Origin: Rotaria sordida
Lineage: Eukaryota > Rotifera > Eurotatoria > Philodinida > Philodinidae
Assembly (NCBI GenBank): GCA_905250125.1
Contig: CAJNOL010000254.1
Span: forward strand, 121,015-185,014
Reading direction: 5' to 3'
DNA: 64,000 bases
This document shows positions 11,480 to 24,588 of this stretch, piece by piece. A model generated the notes under the pieces. That model saw only the letters and a list, made by a program, of their open reading frames with translations, made no database searches and had not been told where the DNA came from. Every line of letters starts with the position of its first letter. Positions within the stretch are counted from its first letter, which is position 1. Made by a program: the position numbers and the translations under genes.

Positions 11480-14400
11480 AATTTAATTTTCTTGTGACCA
11501 TCTTACTCCTTTTTTTTTTTTTTAGATTCAACTTAACCTAGCAGTATTATTGACCTGTATTCCTTTTTTCAATATAAAAATAGACAAGTTCTTAATCCAT
11601 TCTTTTTGTTTGTCTTGAAACGAGGAAAAAAAAAAGTTCAACAATATTAAAATATGACCAATACACGTTATCTATATCGCTTAAAATTCACAATATCAAA
11701 TGCATAAATTTGGACTACATTTTCATAAATCAATAGGCCATACGAACAGATTGATTTCTTCTCTTCTAAATTTTTCTTGTATTCTATATTTTCTCTGAAA
11801 ATTTTTCCTATTGTGGAAAAATGAAGTCTATTCTGAAAGAGAGATTCCCAGAAGCTATAGATTTTATATGAAAAAAAGGCCCTATTGAGTATGCCAAAGC
11901 CTTTTGTTTTAAAATATTTCTGATCTTTGAAAAAAAAAATTTCAATCAAATTCTTTCATGAATTTTTGTATTAGACACTTAGCTCTTCCTAAGAAGAAAA
12001 AAATGATGAAGTCTCCACGACACTCCATCATAGCGCTATATCAAAAACGAAATTATTACAGAACTTTTGTATCATCCATTATTCAATACACTTTTCTCTC
12101 TAGGTTTGATTATAGGATATAGGTGAAAATAAGAACCACATACACAACACTCTCAAGTTGTATCTGCTATATAAAATATTTTATGCATGACTGTATAATG
12201 CAACTTTTATTTTACTATTTCTTGTCTTGAATTTTTAATTGAAATTTTGTAATACTAACGCATATGTTCAGAAATCAAAGACAATATTCTAATTATAAAA
12301 ATCTCAGTTTGGAAAATAATAATTAAGAAAAACAGATATGTCAGTCAAAAAAAAACTAATGAATTTGTAAATAGATATTATAGTAGTAAAATTTGTATAA
12401 GCCCGGGAGTCAAAGAAAAAAATCGTTCAACCCATGAAACGGGCCGTGTTCAGTCTCAAATTAGTCGGGTCAAAAAAATCAGCGACCAACTATTACGTCC
12501 TTATTTTACGTTGATGTGTACAGGGTTATTTTTAAGATGTTATTTAAGTTTTTTTTTTTGTCAGCTATATTTTTGTCGAATCAAAAAACAACAATCTTCT
12601 CTCTCTTTCTACTCGAATTATTCCAACCTATATATATATAATCACGCATTACTAACTGCGCAATAAATTTCAGTTCAAAGTCAGGAAAAACATTTTCTTG
12701 ACTTTTGCGAGAAAAGAAAAAAAGAATAACAGCAGAGATTGAAGGAAACGAACAAGCATTGTTAGATCAAAGAAACAAACGAACACACTAAGTGAAATAT
12801 CTAACAGAACAAAAGAAAGGGGGAACGAACATATATGGATAATACATATAACATTTTTTTTCTTATAGCACATTTAACATAAGTGCCATAACACCAACAT
12901 CTCTGCTATAGAATCAATGTATATTATGAACTACTTCCCATATAAATAAACATTTTCTTTCTTATAATCTATATGAAATGTATATTACAGTGGTTTGTAT
13001 TTTCCCATTATATATCCATTATCGAAAAATAAAAAACAAATTATAATAGTCTAAAGTAAGAAATAAAAAAGGAGAAATTTAATTGAAGTGTACGGTAATA
13101 AACAGAACAAGATATTATCGATGACTTTGCTTATCGCATATAAAGAATCATTTAATTTTAATTTCGTTGGCTTCATTAAGCTTAACAACTATTTATTAAG
13201 CATGTTACAGTTCAATAGGTCATCATCTGTCGATCTCAACTTTTTGTTTTTGTTATTTGAGTACAGAAAAATTTGCATATATATAATTCAATTTGATCCT
13301 AATTATTTTTATTTCCTATAATTGTATATGATACATCTATAGTTGTGCATTACTTTCTGTTACTAATGAAATGAAATATCTGATATTGTTTATTCAGATG
13401 AAACAAGATAATAATTTAATCATCTTAGATATGATTTTACAAGAAATAACACCAAGAACTAGGTCAAACACAAAAACGATGCTCAAAACGAGGGTTTTTT
13501 TCTTAATGAAACAATAAAAGAAATTGTAAATTTAAACAGTCTTTAGGATTATTCTCTAGAATAAACATCAGTTATTTTCCAGTAAGAAAAAAAATTTTCC
13601 TTTTCATTTTTATTTTATAATAATAAATGACATGATATGCATGCAACTTTTTTTCTTCTATTAGTTTATATTATTTCTATTTGTCAAATTATTTCTTTTC
13701 TTTTTTTTTTTTTGTATAAATAATTTTCTTAGCAAAAATGAATATAGTTGAATAAAAAACAAAAAATATTTGTAATTATAACTATTCAAAATTTCTATTT
13801 TTGTATTCATTATATATTTTTACTCAATAGAACATACAATTCTAATAAATATGTGCTATTCATTCATAGATGTATGCGTTCGAGCGTATAGAATTTGTCT
13901 CCTTTAAAAAAAACTAAGCTTTTTACGTAAAAAAAAAAAAATTTTATATATCTGATTATCTGCTACAGTTGACATGTATCAAAAAATGTTGATGACACAC
14001 TATTTTTAACCAACTCCTGTAGTGTCATTATTTATTATATTTCAAAAGAAATCTACACGAGACACTTCTATCCGTTTTCTTAATTTCAATACGTCGCAAT
14101 TATATATATATAAACAACAAAAAAAAAGAGAAGAAGAAAAGAAAAAAAAAGAAAGAAAGAAAGAAAGATAACCAGAATAAACTTCGTGGGAAGATGACTG
14201 TTTCTTAATGCAATTCTAAGTTTTAAACGAGGCCATGAAGTATGTTGTATGTTAAGGAAATGTCATTCTCTTTTCTTTTCTCATCACTAAGATTTCTTCA
14301 TTATTCTGTCGCATCGTCGACGCTTTTGAAAATATTATAGAAAGTTGAGCTTTTACCTATGCGTAAATGGGGTGCCGTCAAAATATATATTAGACATAGT

Positions 14401-14527
14401 ACGACATCCACAACATTGAACTGACAACATTTATATTATTGTAAAAGACAACAACGACGAAGAAGAAGAAGAAGAAGACAAAAAAAAAATTTTTAAAACA
14501 ACTTTGAGAATTATTATTATTACGGCT
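11480..14527. other. Intergenic, 3 kb, no gene seen
   Basis: Very A+T-rich. It holds poly-A/T runs, a purine tract of AAAG/GAAA units at about 14118-14168, and an AAG run at 14458-14478 just before the next gene. The frames at 11668-11949 (-), 12670-12873 (-) and 13088-13321 (+) have low-complexity translations and no splice support. Confidence 0.5.
14118..14168 (+). repeat. Purine-only microsatellite (AAAG)n
   Basis: A tract of A and G only, made of AAAGAAAG units after mixed AG runs, about 360 bp upstream of the single-exon gene at 14528. Confidence 0.7.
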
Positions 14528-15454
14528 ATGGCATTACGAACAACTGTTAATCGACAAGATCATAAGCATAATAAAAATTATCAAAATCATATACATGAAT
14601 ATGATGAAGAAATTGATGAAACAGAAGATAATCTTATTGAAAATTATCTTTATCTTACAAAACATTGTGGTGTTTTACGTCATTCACCAACAACAAGTAT
14701 TTTAGATACAATACAACAACAACAACAACATCAACAAACAAATCATTCGATTTTTTCACGACAATATTCATGGACAACAAAAAATCATCATATGGATTAT
14801 GAACGTTCATTTCATTTACCAAAATCTTGTTCATCATTGAATGATTTTAATAATAATTATCATTCAGAAGATTATTCAATAGTGAGTCGTATACCACCAA
14901 CAATTTATTATAATAATAAAGATGATGATTATGATGATGGATCATTTTCTTTAGTAAAACTTTTTGCACGTATGAAAACACGTTTTAAACATGATCGACG
15001 TTATAAACCAAAATCTAATCATGAAATACTTCATGAAGAAGATTCACATGAATGGTTTGAACTAACCAAAAATATTCGTAATGTTTTAACAAAAGCTCTT
15101 TTACCCGATGGCGGTTACGATGCTTTAGTACGTCGAAAAAGTACAAATCATAATCGTCGACATTCACAGAAAAAAGCTCATGATTGTAATCCTGTTTTAT
15201 CGAAAGACATTGAAGATGATGAAGATAAAATTAATATTGATATTGATGATGAATTAAATACTGAAGGCAATGAAGAATTCGATCAAATAATATGGAATAA
15301 ATTTTTAACATGTTCACGTGGATTTAATTATAGACGATGTGGTGTTTGTAAAACTATAGATCGACAACAATGTCAAGGACAATTAGTTTATATTTATGGT
15401 GTTGCTAATAATATTTTAATTGATGAAAATTTGAAAGCTTCGGGATTGGGTTAG
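14528..15454 (+). CDS. Unrecognised acidic/polar protein, 308 aa, single exon
   Basis: One uninterrupted frame from ATG 14528 (MALRTTVNRQDHKHNKNY) to TAG 15454. The N-terminal 150 residues are low complexity: Asp/Glu-rich (EYDEEIDETEDN), a short Gln run (about residues 60-67) and many Asn, His and Ser. A basic stretch (RMKTRFKHDRRYKPKSN) follows, then a more ordered-looking segment WFELTKNIRNVLTKALLPDG, and after an acidic linker a C-terminal segment with four Cys (FLTCSRGFNYRRCGVCKTID...QQCQGQ), which might bind metal. No signal peptide or membrane segment. I do not recognise a family. Its length and codon use resemble its neighbours, so it is probably a real gene, perhaps rotifer-restricted. 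The surrounding frame opens further upstream at 14504, but with TTG. Confidence 0.6.
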   Translation: MALRTTVNRQDHKHNKNYQNHIHEYDEEIDETEDNLIENYLYLTKHCGVLRHSPTTSILDTIQQQQQHQQTNHSIFSRQYSWTTKNHHMDYERSFHLPKSCSSLNDFNNNYHSEDYSIVSRIPPTIYYNNKDDDYDDGSFSLVKLFARMKTRFKHDRRYKPKSNHEILHEEDSHEWFELTKNIRNVLTKALLPDGGYDALVRRKSTNHNRRHSQKKAHDCNPVLSKDIEDDEDKINIDIDDELNTEGNEEFDQIIWNKFLTCSRGFNYRRCGVCKTIDRQQCQGQLVYIYGVANNILIDENLKASGLG

Positions 15455-18400
15455 ATTGCTATTTCTTTTTTTTTTTTTTTTTTTTTTTTTTTTGTGTCTT
15501 CGTTTTTTTTTTTTTATTGTGCAAAAAAAAAAAATTTTAAATATATATTTTAAAAAATGACTCATTTTCAAATATGTAATATATGAATTTATAGTTTAAC
15601 TAAGAACAATTCATATCAAGTTATTTGTAATCAAACGTTTCTAATAATTCAAACAATAATTGAGAAACATAGAAAAATTGATTAAATACATGATAATGTT
15701 AGACATAGGAAAATATGATTAAGAATCTAATTATATTATTAAAAATAACAGAAAATATCCCTAAAGAATAACATTGAATATTCTTTATCTTTTATAAGTA
15801 ATTATATATATATATATATATATCTCAAGCCTAGAAGCATTTAATAAAATAAGTACGCATTAGATAATTCTACTTTCCTTTAAACGTTCACATTCTAATT
15901 CATAATATAAACAAAACCAAGGTTATTTTTAAGTTTCTAATTATATTACAGAGTATTTACTAATAGACCTTTTTTTTCCTGTAAATTACATTCTAGGGAG
16001 AAATTAATTTTCTTAAATGACATGGTTGTTTAACTCTGTTCCATACAGAGCACAATCCATATGTGATATTTCAAAATTTTTTTTTTCACACGATTTGATG
16101 CTTCATTTAATAAATATAAATTATACTAAAAATATATTTGTGCAGTTTGTTACTTTGACCGTTTTATAAAATAAATAGAGCATGTTCCTATAGATTCCGA
16201 TTGAATAAAATTTATATTCTGTTTAAGACAAATATATTGTCTAATGAAACTAATATAAATGAAGATATTTTTAATATCATTTTAAATTAGTTTCATTAAA
16301 TCATTAATGATAAAAAAAAAAAATTCCAGGTAAAATTCAATGTCATCGACATTAGTATACGCTTTTCTAACTTAGACATGTAGACAAAAATCTGTATGTA
16401 TTTTTAGTCAATTTTTCTAGTTTACACAACGACAAAAAAAACAAAAGGTTGAAAAAAACCTACTACTATAAAATTTTGATTAGCATGATATTCTCATAGT
16501 AATCGGAATGTTATTTTAAATATTAATCACAATAATTTTCTTACATATGTACAACTTTTTAAAGAATTATTTACAAGAATAAAAAACTCGTTTTGAACGA
16601 TAAAATATCGAAAGAAAAAAACGATTATCAGATGAAAATTTTCTTTTGATCTATAAATGTTTTTAAATATTAATCTTTTGATTATGTTTTTTTTTGTTCT
16701 GTTGTTCTAGAACAAGAACATTTCTATCCTATTTCAATTAATCTTATTAAAAGCCAATTATTCTAGAATTTTCCTTACACAAAAATTAAAAAAAAATCTA
16801 GCAGGCTTAGTTTCATCAGTTAGGTAATTGGGTACTTACATTGAGATTTCAAAAAAGATTCATATATGCGTTTTAGAAAAAAAGATGAGGATTAAACAGG
16901 AAATCTATTACATAATTATTTATCACCAAATGAACGGCAAGAATAAATAGTAAAAATTTCGATACCAGAACAGGTACTTTGGAAAGCATCATAGTACGAG
17001 TATTAACTCTTATTTCAGCAGATCTAAAATGTTTGCAAGAAGAAAAAGTAATCAAAAGCAAAACATCGATTTTTTTGTGTCTTAAAAATAATTTTTTTGA
17101 TTTTCTACAGTGGTAAGAAAATAAATAAAAAAATTTTTACAACAAACAAACAAAATTTTATCACCTTTTGTTCTCTCTATTGAGGACATATGGGTTAAAT
17201 TGTGTTTTTCACACGTATATATTAAGTTAACATACATATGATAACAAAACAAACAGTGTGTTGAAATAAATAAAACAAGTAAATATACACAAATTTATTT
17301 TACAAACTTTTCCTTCTCTTCAAAAATAGTATAGATCAAAGTTTTTTTTATTAACCAAACTTTATCTGCTTTCATACAATTCACGGATTAGTAAAGAAAC
17401 GATAACCATTATTTCCTACTAAAGAAAATTGATAGAACATGTTGAATCTATATACAATAAGTATAGTTATCTATGTATATTTAGAATTAAATCTTATCAT
17501 TAATTTTAACTTGATACAATTACTATTTATCTTTGCATAAGATCGATCTACTAAAATTTTTCATCATCGAATTGAATACATGTTAAAATGCACTTCTAAT
17601 ATTTTATTTGATTTTTAGAATATTACTCGATAAAAAAAATTCGAATTATTTTAATCTATTTTGAAATCAATATTGGAAGAAAATCATGATTTTTTTTATA
17701 ATGTTTGATCAATAGTTTTCGAGTTTGAAAAATCTGAATCTGTAATCGATTTCTCGGTCAAGAGCTTTTGACGCATCGAGAAATCAAATATACAATTTCA
17801 AGAACCATTTACAGATTCGAATTTCTTGTCTCCGAAAACATTTGATCGAACTTCATCATTTATTTTGAAAAATATTGATAAATTTAAAAATTCTTCGTTA
17901 TATATCACTCAAACGAAAACAAAGAGTGATTTTGAGATATCCTCAGGAGAATTACCGAAGGAAAAGAGAGTTGATTCTAATCCTACAGAATCATCTTTTT
18001 TTTGTTCACTAATTCACAAAAAAAGTCTTCTGATCGATTTCTCAATCCTGGCGACCTTTGGACACTGCTGCCACTTATTTCTTGTACTCAAATTTTACTA
18101 ATTTCCTTTCATAATCGATTAAACTTCATTCAAAGTTAAAAATTTCTTGTTTCTCATTGTATTGAATAATAATTTGTCTTCAATAATCTTTTATCAGAAG
18201 ACAGAAAACAAAAAAAATGAGTATCCATATTGTATAATGCTCACTAGCGCACCCTTTCGTACCGTTAACGAAAAAGAAAAAAGAAAGAAAGAAACCTAAG
18301 TATTCACACGCATTGGACGAACAAGAATACAAGCGCTATTAAACAAAGAACACATACATATATACATAGGCATCATAAGACGAAGAAGAAAAACAGAAGT

Positions 18401-18562
18401 TCATCTTTTGTTTTTCTTCGTAATCGATCGTTTTTTTCTGTTTTTTTTCGTCATCGATTAGTATACTTCATAATAATAACGTCGCAGTTTATTTAAGATT
18501 CGAGTAAGAATTAAAAAAATTACGAGAAATAAATAAATAAATAGTTATTGTATTTAAAGATT
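15455..18562. other. Intergenic, 3.1 kb, no gene seen
   Basis: Starts with a T-rich 3' region of the upstream gene (about 15465-15520). Contains a TA microsatellite at about 15806-15824 and an imperfect foldback of about 145 bp at 17705-17851 with arms of roughly 50 bp. The frames at 16873-17061 (-) and 17826-18101 (+) are not supported; the second runs out of the foldback. Confidence 0.5.
17705..17851. repeat. Small foldback repeat
   Basis: TGATCAATAGTTTTCGAG at the left pairs imperfectly with CTCCGAAAACATTTGATCG at the right. An inner hairpin (CGATTTCTCGGTC / GCATCGAGAAATC) lies near 17750-17785. Confidence 0.5.
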
Positions 18563-21500
18563 ATGAATTCGAATCGAAATGTACTGCGTCCAACACATAA
18601 TCGACTTCCACTTAAAGATGTATCATCAGATAAAATATTAATTACAAATAAAACAAAATTATGTACTAATACATCTTTACAACAACAAGAAAATGTTATT
18701 CCAATAACATCACGACAAATTCTTACTGCAACACGTTCAATAAAAAAATATCTTAAAGAAAATGATAATGATGATAATCGAATGCATATTTCACCAATGG
18801 TTACAACTATTCATAAAGCAAATATTGTTGTTTTATCAAAACAAACAATATTTGAAGAAAATAAAACTCGTGAACAACTTGAACAAGATTTATTCGTTTT
18901 GTAAGTCAATTTTTTTTTATGCATATATATTAGTGAGCAAAGAAAGCACTAGGATTCTGCTCGAAGCATTTCAAAACTTTTGTTTTATATTTTATGAATT
19001 TCAAGTAAGCTTCGGATAAAGCATAGAAAATTGATCATGGTCGATATAAGTAATCCACGGAATCTATATTCTTAAGGAAAAAAATGTCATTTTTGCCAAC
19101 ATGTTCTAGGATCTGTTGAACTCCTAATCTTTTTCAATATCATATTACGAGGAAAATCCTCCGACTGATTATTCGCTTGACTATGTGCATTATGTAGACT
19201 CAAATGAGTTATGAATACTCTGAAAAGGGTTCGCGCTCTTAACTTATTGCTGCAGAGATATTGGAATTTTTATAGTATTTTTTAAATGAATGTCATCGTT
19301 CCTCAGGAACATGAGAAAGACTGGTTTGCGACTTGGAAATTTGCATAGAGACAGATCTTAAAGAGAATAAGTTTTTCTGAATATTTCAGATCTTATTGGT
19401 GTTCCTGTCCTAGGATACAAGTATAGTAATATCGTGTCTTTTACATTGCTCATATAGATAGTCAGGTTTGATGTTCTTATTTCAGGATAGAAACAATTCA
19501 AAAATGAATTTTCCTGATGTTTCTGAAGAGGTTACAGTATTCATTTAAAAAAATACCATGAAAGAGTGCGGTATCTTCGTAGTAATAAGCTAAGGACATG
19601 AACTCTTTTCAGACTATGCATAATTTATTGTGGTCTATATAATGCACATTCTCAAGCGATTTGTCAGTTAGAGAACTTCTCATAAGGATCATCGAATTTT
19701 ATTTTCAATAAACAACTCTCCTATTTGATAGTAGTCATTACTGAAAATCAATTACTTGAAGAATTTGATTATTTTTTAATATCTAGGCCTGATTATCGTT
19801 TATCAATTTTTGAACATTTAAAATCAGTAGAACATATTTATGCTCCTAGTAAGTATTTCTTAAACATATATATATTTTCTCAAACTTTTTGTCAACTATT
19901 CAAAGAAGTTAACTTTATGGAATATCAATCAGATATAAATTCAGCAATGCGTACAATTCTTATCGATTGGCTTATTGAAGTAGCTGATGAATATAAATTA
20001 AATGATGAAACACTTTTTCTTTGTGTACAATATGTTGATCGATTTTTATCAACAGTTAATGTAACACGATCAAAATTACAATTAGTTGGTTAGTATTCAA
20101 ATGAAGAAGAAAAAAATATTTAATTTTTTTTTTTATTATAATATAGGTACAACTTGTATGTATGTAGCATCGAAATATGAAGAAATGTATCCACCAGCAT
20201 TAGATGAATTTTCATTTATTACGGATAATACATATGAAACAAAACATATACTTCGTATGGAACAAATTATTATGAAAGTAAGTTTAGAATAATTAATGAA
20301 TACTGTTTAAATACATTTGAGCGCCATGAGTAACTAACAAATGTATACTTATGAGGAAACATTCCAAAGTGTCTCACTTCGATTTCATTTGTTTATATAT
20401 CATTCGATAGAGCATCTCGAGTAGGTAAAAGGGTTTCGGCCGACACCTTTTTTTTCGAGAGTTACGATCAGTTTTCTGATTTTTCCAGCGAAAACTAGCA
20501 TAAAAAGAAAAATTCATAATTCCATAAACTCATAGAGAGCCGCAATTTGTTTTGGTGGCAGTCTTAGAGATCCTCTATATACTCTTGAAGTTTCATAATT
20601 CTACCACTCTCTGTTCTAGAGTTATTGAACATTTCTATAAGTAGGGATATGGGTGTGATTGTAGGCATCAGTGTTTCCTTTGCCCACATCCTCATCTTTA
20701 CTTATAGAAATGTTCTCTAGCTTGGAAAAAGAAAGTGATAGAACTGTGAAACTTCCAGAGTATATACAGGACTCTGAAGATCACCACCAAAACAAATTTC
20801 AACTTTTAGCCTTTTTACCTACTCGAGGTTTCCTATTGAATGATATAGAAATGAATCCTGAATTATTTTCTTTTGAGAAATTTGACATGATCTCTTGTTT
20901 TTTTTGTTACTGCTTAAGGAATAAACTAAATAATATACTTATAAAATAAAAGTTTGAAAATCGTACTGGTGACTATGAATGTAATATGTCGGATGTTGAT
21001 TGATTCCGATTGTGAAAAATCTAATCCGCCCAGGACATTAATTAACGTCAGTACTAGAAATATATAAAATTAGTTTATAGATTTCAATGAGCTAAATAAA
21101 GACTAATCAAAAATATTTTTTAATAGATGCTTAATTTTTCTCTTTCTGGACCAACTTGTTATACATTTATACAATATTATTTAACATATTTTAAACCAAC
21201 AATATCAACTGACGATAATGATAATGAATATAAATGTTTAATTATGTTAACAAATTATTTATGTACATTATCACTTTTACAAGATCGTCCATTTTCATCG
21301 TACCGTTCATCGATGATAGCAGCTAGTTGTCTTTTATATGCTAATCGACTTTTAAATAATGATGTAATTTGGACAAATCGTCATATACAAATAACATCAT
21401 ATAATCAATATGATTTAAATGAATGTATATTAGCTATAGATGAACTTTTTAGAAAAACATTTCATCAAGATGAAACAACATTAAGTTTACTTCGACGTTA

Positions 21501-21663
21501 TTTAAAAAATAAAAAGGAAAATGAAATATATCAACGTCGAGTTAAAGAAATAATTCATGAATCATTATCAAAAATAGATAATGAAGATGAAAATGATGAA
21601 TTAATTGATTTAACATTTGATGATATTAATGAAGAAAATATGAGTATGGAACATTATCGATAA
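18563..21663 (+). CDS. CCNA: Cyclin A, mitotic/S-phase cyclin
   Basis: Five exons, 18563-18900, 19787-19848, 19906-20088, 20147-20277 and 21127-21663, give 416 residues. The cyclin box is clear: [53 protein letters not shown] and [17 protein letters not shown]. These match cyclin A more closely than B (the A-type LQLVGT and YPPxxDEFxxITD signatures). The C-terminal cyclin fold follows from about residue 238 ([18 protein letters not shown]) and ends in an acidic tail. A destruction box ([10 protein letters not shown]14-L17) near the N-terminus fits APC/C-driven breakdown in mitosis. Cyclin A binds CDK1/CDK2 in the nucleus to drive S phase and G2/M. Introns 1 and 4 (886 and 849 bp) are long because each holds a foldback element; the other two are about 57 bp. 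Confidence 0.93.
19140..19695. repeat. Foldback MITE family F1, long copy, in cyclin A intron 1
   Basis: The arms at about 19142-19290 and 19555-19692 are inverted and imperfect: left TCCGACTGATTATTCGCTTG, right (inverse) TCTAACTGACAAATCGCTTG, then TGTGCATTATGTAGAC against TGTGCATTATATAGAC. Shares arms with 2987-3365. Non-coding. Confidence 0.7.
20413..20830. repeat. Foldback element in cyclin A intron 4
   Basis: The outer ends CTCGAGTAGGTAAAAGGG and CCTTTTTACCTACTCGAG are inverted. Inner pairs CTCTATATACTCTTGAAG / CTTCCAGAGTATATACAG and GAACATTTCTATAAGTA / CTTATAGAAATGTTC lead to a loop near 20648-20700. The open frame at 20671-20949 is the right arm and not an exon. Confidence 0.7.
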
Positions 21664-23079
21664 TTTTTGTTTAATCCTTAATTATCATCGCACTTTCTTC
21701 TTTTGTTTATTTATTTTCTTCAATAATTTTCTTTCATTCGAATCTCATTATTTTTTACTCAGGAAGTATCTATCTATCATTATATTTCTCATTTGACATA
21801 ATGACTTATTATTTCGTTTTTCTTTTTTTTTTTTTTTGCTCTTCTATGTTTCCATGTTATATTCTATCTCTCTGTGGTTTGTGTATGCGTGTGTGTTTGT
21901 GTCTTAAGTGAAATGTCTCTGTAGAACTTACAAAAAAAAACAAACTTTCTTTTGTTCCTGTTTTTCTTTTGCAGAAAAAAAAATTGAAAACTATTTCTAT
22001 AGAATTGTGCGTCGTTGCTCGCTCTCTGTTTCTTCATACATTTACACATTATTCCATTTTGTTATTTCTTTTTTTCTTTTGTTTGTGAACTGAAAGATAT
22101 ATCTTGTCATCTTTTTTTTTGTTGTTGTTTCCATGTGTGAATGTTGATTTGAAAAAAAAAAAAACAAAATAGATAATTTCAATGAGAGCATGCAATAATA
22201 GTAATTATTATTATTATTCTATACGCAGATGTTGGAGATGGAGTAGTTCTGTGCACTGAATTCTATTGTCACGAAACTCAGATCAGAGAGAGAGAGAGAT
22301 ACATGAAAGCATCTAAAAACCTATTCCGTTATGAAAGTGAATTGCTACATATTGAGATTAAGTCAATTATTAATTAATAAGAGAAAATAATGCAATTTAT
22401 TTTAACTGTCAACTGATAGTGGACGACATGATTAAACAATATAATGATAAATATATCAAACTGGCGAGATCCCGTGCATACTGCATGGTTGTTTTTTCCC
22501 CTTAACGTTTGACCTCTCCGCTTTAACCTGTGGTTCAGTGACACACACAGACACTCGACATTATGTATATAGAAGATAGCGCTATAGCCTCATAGCCTTT
22601 TCTTTATCTCTCTCTTAACCTTACTCTCTGTAGTTTCATTCAATCTTTGACCGTTAACCTGGAAACAGACAGACAGACACTGACCATTATGTATATAGAT
22701 GTTAATAAACTCACATTTTCAACTAAAGGAAAAATTAACCTATAATAACATCATAATTGAATAGTAATCAAGATATAGATATTCATGTTTATATGGATTA
22801 TTATAATATGGCAGAACATAGAGCTTGAGTAATTGATTATTTAGTTTATTTGGTATTGGAAAGAGTTGTATTATTTTTCATGATTTAAATAGTTACGTGA
22901 TATCTTTAGATTCATTTTAATACAAAATTTATTCCTATTAGATTATGATGTTATTCTAGGTTAATGTTTATTTTAGTTAATGATGTGAAATTATTATCAT
23001 TTCATTTATTTATTATTATATAGATTAATTTTATCGTTTACCATCAGTTAATAGTCTTTTTTTTTTTCGTTAAAAATTT

Positions 23080-23270
23080 CGGTTTTATGAAACACAATCT
23101 AAAAGGAGTGTTGAAATTTAAAGATAGAAATTTGCACCTATTCCTTCCTTCCACTCCACACAGAGCATGACAAACACTCTGGCAATCCATCACAGATCGT
23201 GGCAGACGCCTTAGCAATGTCGCCTATGTACGTCACAGATCGTATTTCAATACCACCTCATTATAATATA
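23080..23270 (+). repeat. Dispersed repeat R1, copy 3 (5' part)
   Basis: Matches 361-525 of copy 1 (TTTTATGAAACACAATCTAA, GTGTTGAAATTTAAAGAT, CATTATAATATATGA). The 3' half of R1 is absent: at 23271 the sequence changes to telomere-like GTGTGGGTGT. Confidence 0.6.
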
Positions 23271-23336
23271 TGAGTGTGGGTGTGAGTGTGATCTTCTCGT
23301 CTCTCACGACCCGCACCGACACCCCACGCCCACATA
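23271..23336. repeat. Telomere-like inverted repeat, hairpin 1
   Basis: GAGTGTGGGTGTGAGTGT, a short spacer with TCTTCTCGTCTCTC, then CCGACACCCCACGCCCACAT: the G-rich and C-rich strands of a TGTGGG-type repeat facing each other. The related loci are 41769-41815, 57810-57857 and 59894-60060. Confidence 0.65.
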
Positions 23337-24588
23337 TCATTCAATAATCTGATCCGTGGCATTTACTCATCATACATGCTGGTCATTTTTGACAATAGCT
23401 TCGAAATTAATCGTATTGCACAGTATTGACAATGATTCGATTATAAGCATACAATTTTCAAAGTATTGATCGGTAATCTGGTTTGATACTTGTTCCGTAA
23501 ATTAATCAAGCGAGAAGAACCATAGCAAACTGAAAACTCTTCTTTAATGTTACAGATAAGACTTGATGGTTACTCTACATCCATTAATTATCTTCACATG
23601 TCTTGTTATTGATCAAAAAGCAAATATAGTATATCTACATCCTTTCACATAGATATAATTATTGATAGAAGAGAATGTAAAAATCATATGAAGATGACAA
23701 ACAGAAAAGTACACTAAGATAAATGTGTTCAGAACATAGAATGATAAGATATCTAGAAATAAAACTCACATATATTCAGTGTATCATTCAATAATGACTA
23801 TTCTCATAGAGAATCGACTTTGATCATCGCTAGGATTTGAATGTATGTGTATCCATAGCCGATAGTTTCTTCCATTTGATTCCTTTAATAAGTGCCTGAT
23901 GTTTCGGTTTCTTTATCACGCAAACATTGTTGTACTACTAAAGTTTTTATTTGCCTGATAATTACAAATCAGTTAGAAATTTGTGCGTATAATCAAACAT
24001 TCAATTTATTTGCATCGAGTATTCGTCTTGACTAAAACAAGCAAATAAAAGACGATGGTCAAATTTGATAAGATATTTTCAAAATACTCTTTGAGAAGAA
24101 ACATCTCGATAATCAACTTTTTTTTTTTAATGCATGTTGTTCACTTTCTAATAGAATTCATAACTTACTTAGTCTTAATTAAGTTCTCTTACTCGCGAAT
24201 TTCAATAGATTTAAGAAGAAAGTTTTCTTCATATTCATTTCTTCTACACAGCATCAATTTACATTGTTGAATTATAAAAATATTAATCGGTCAGATCGTC
24301 ACTAAACTTTATAATTATTCTTATACAATAATTTCATTGTTATGAGTCATTATTAACTAAGTTAAATGCCATACCAAACAAAACAAGATTATTTTTTGCT
24401 TTACAAAATACACACGCATGCATAGCAAACAAAAGAAGAATTTACTAAAACTAGGATAATAAAAAAAAAAAAAAAACAAAAAAACTTTTGTTTGTATAAA
24501 TAAAAACAAAAAACAAAAACGCAAGATTTTCAAATTGCACCGAAATTGCTAATAATCAAAAAAGAAAAAACAAAACAAAAGAATATTT

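Larger units (their letters stand above)
21664..24588. other. Intergenic between convergent cyclin A and talin
   Basis: No gene seen. It holds an AG run (22271-22288), two diverged direct repeats of about 30 bp containing CATTATGTATATAGA (22560 and 22686), R1 copy 3 (23080-23270) and the first telomere-like hairpin (23271-23336). The convergent 3' ends lie at its two edges. Confidence 0.5.

Noticed and set aside
20671-20949. Possible extra cyclin A exon
   Set aside because: It is the right arm of a foldback repeat, and the flanking exons join perfectly in frame without it.
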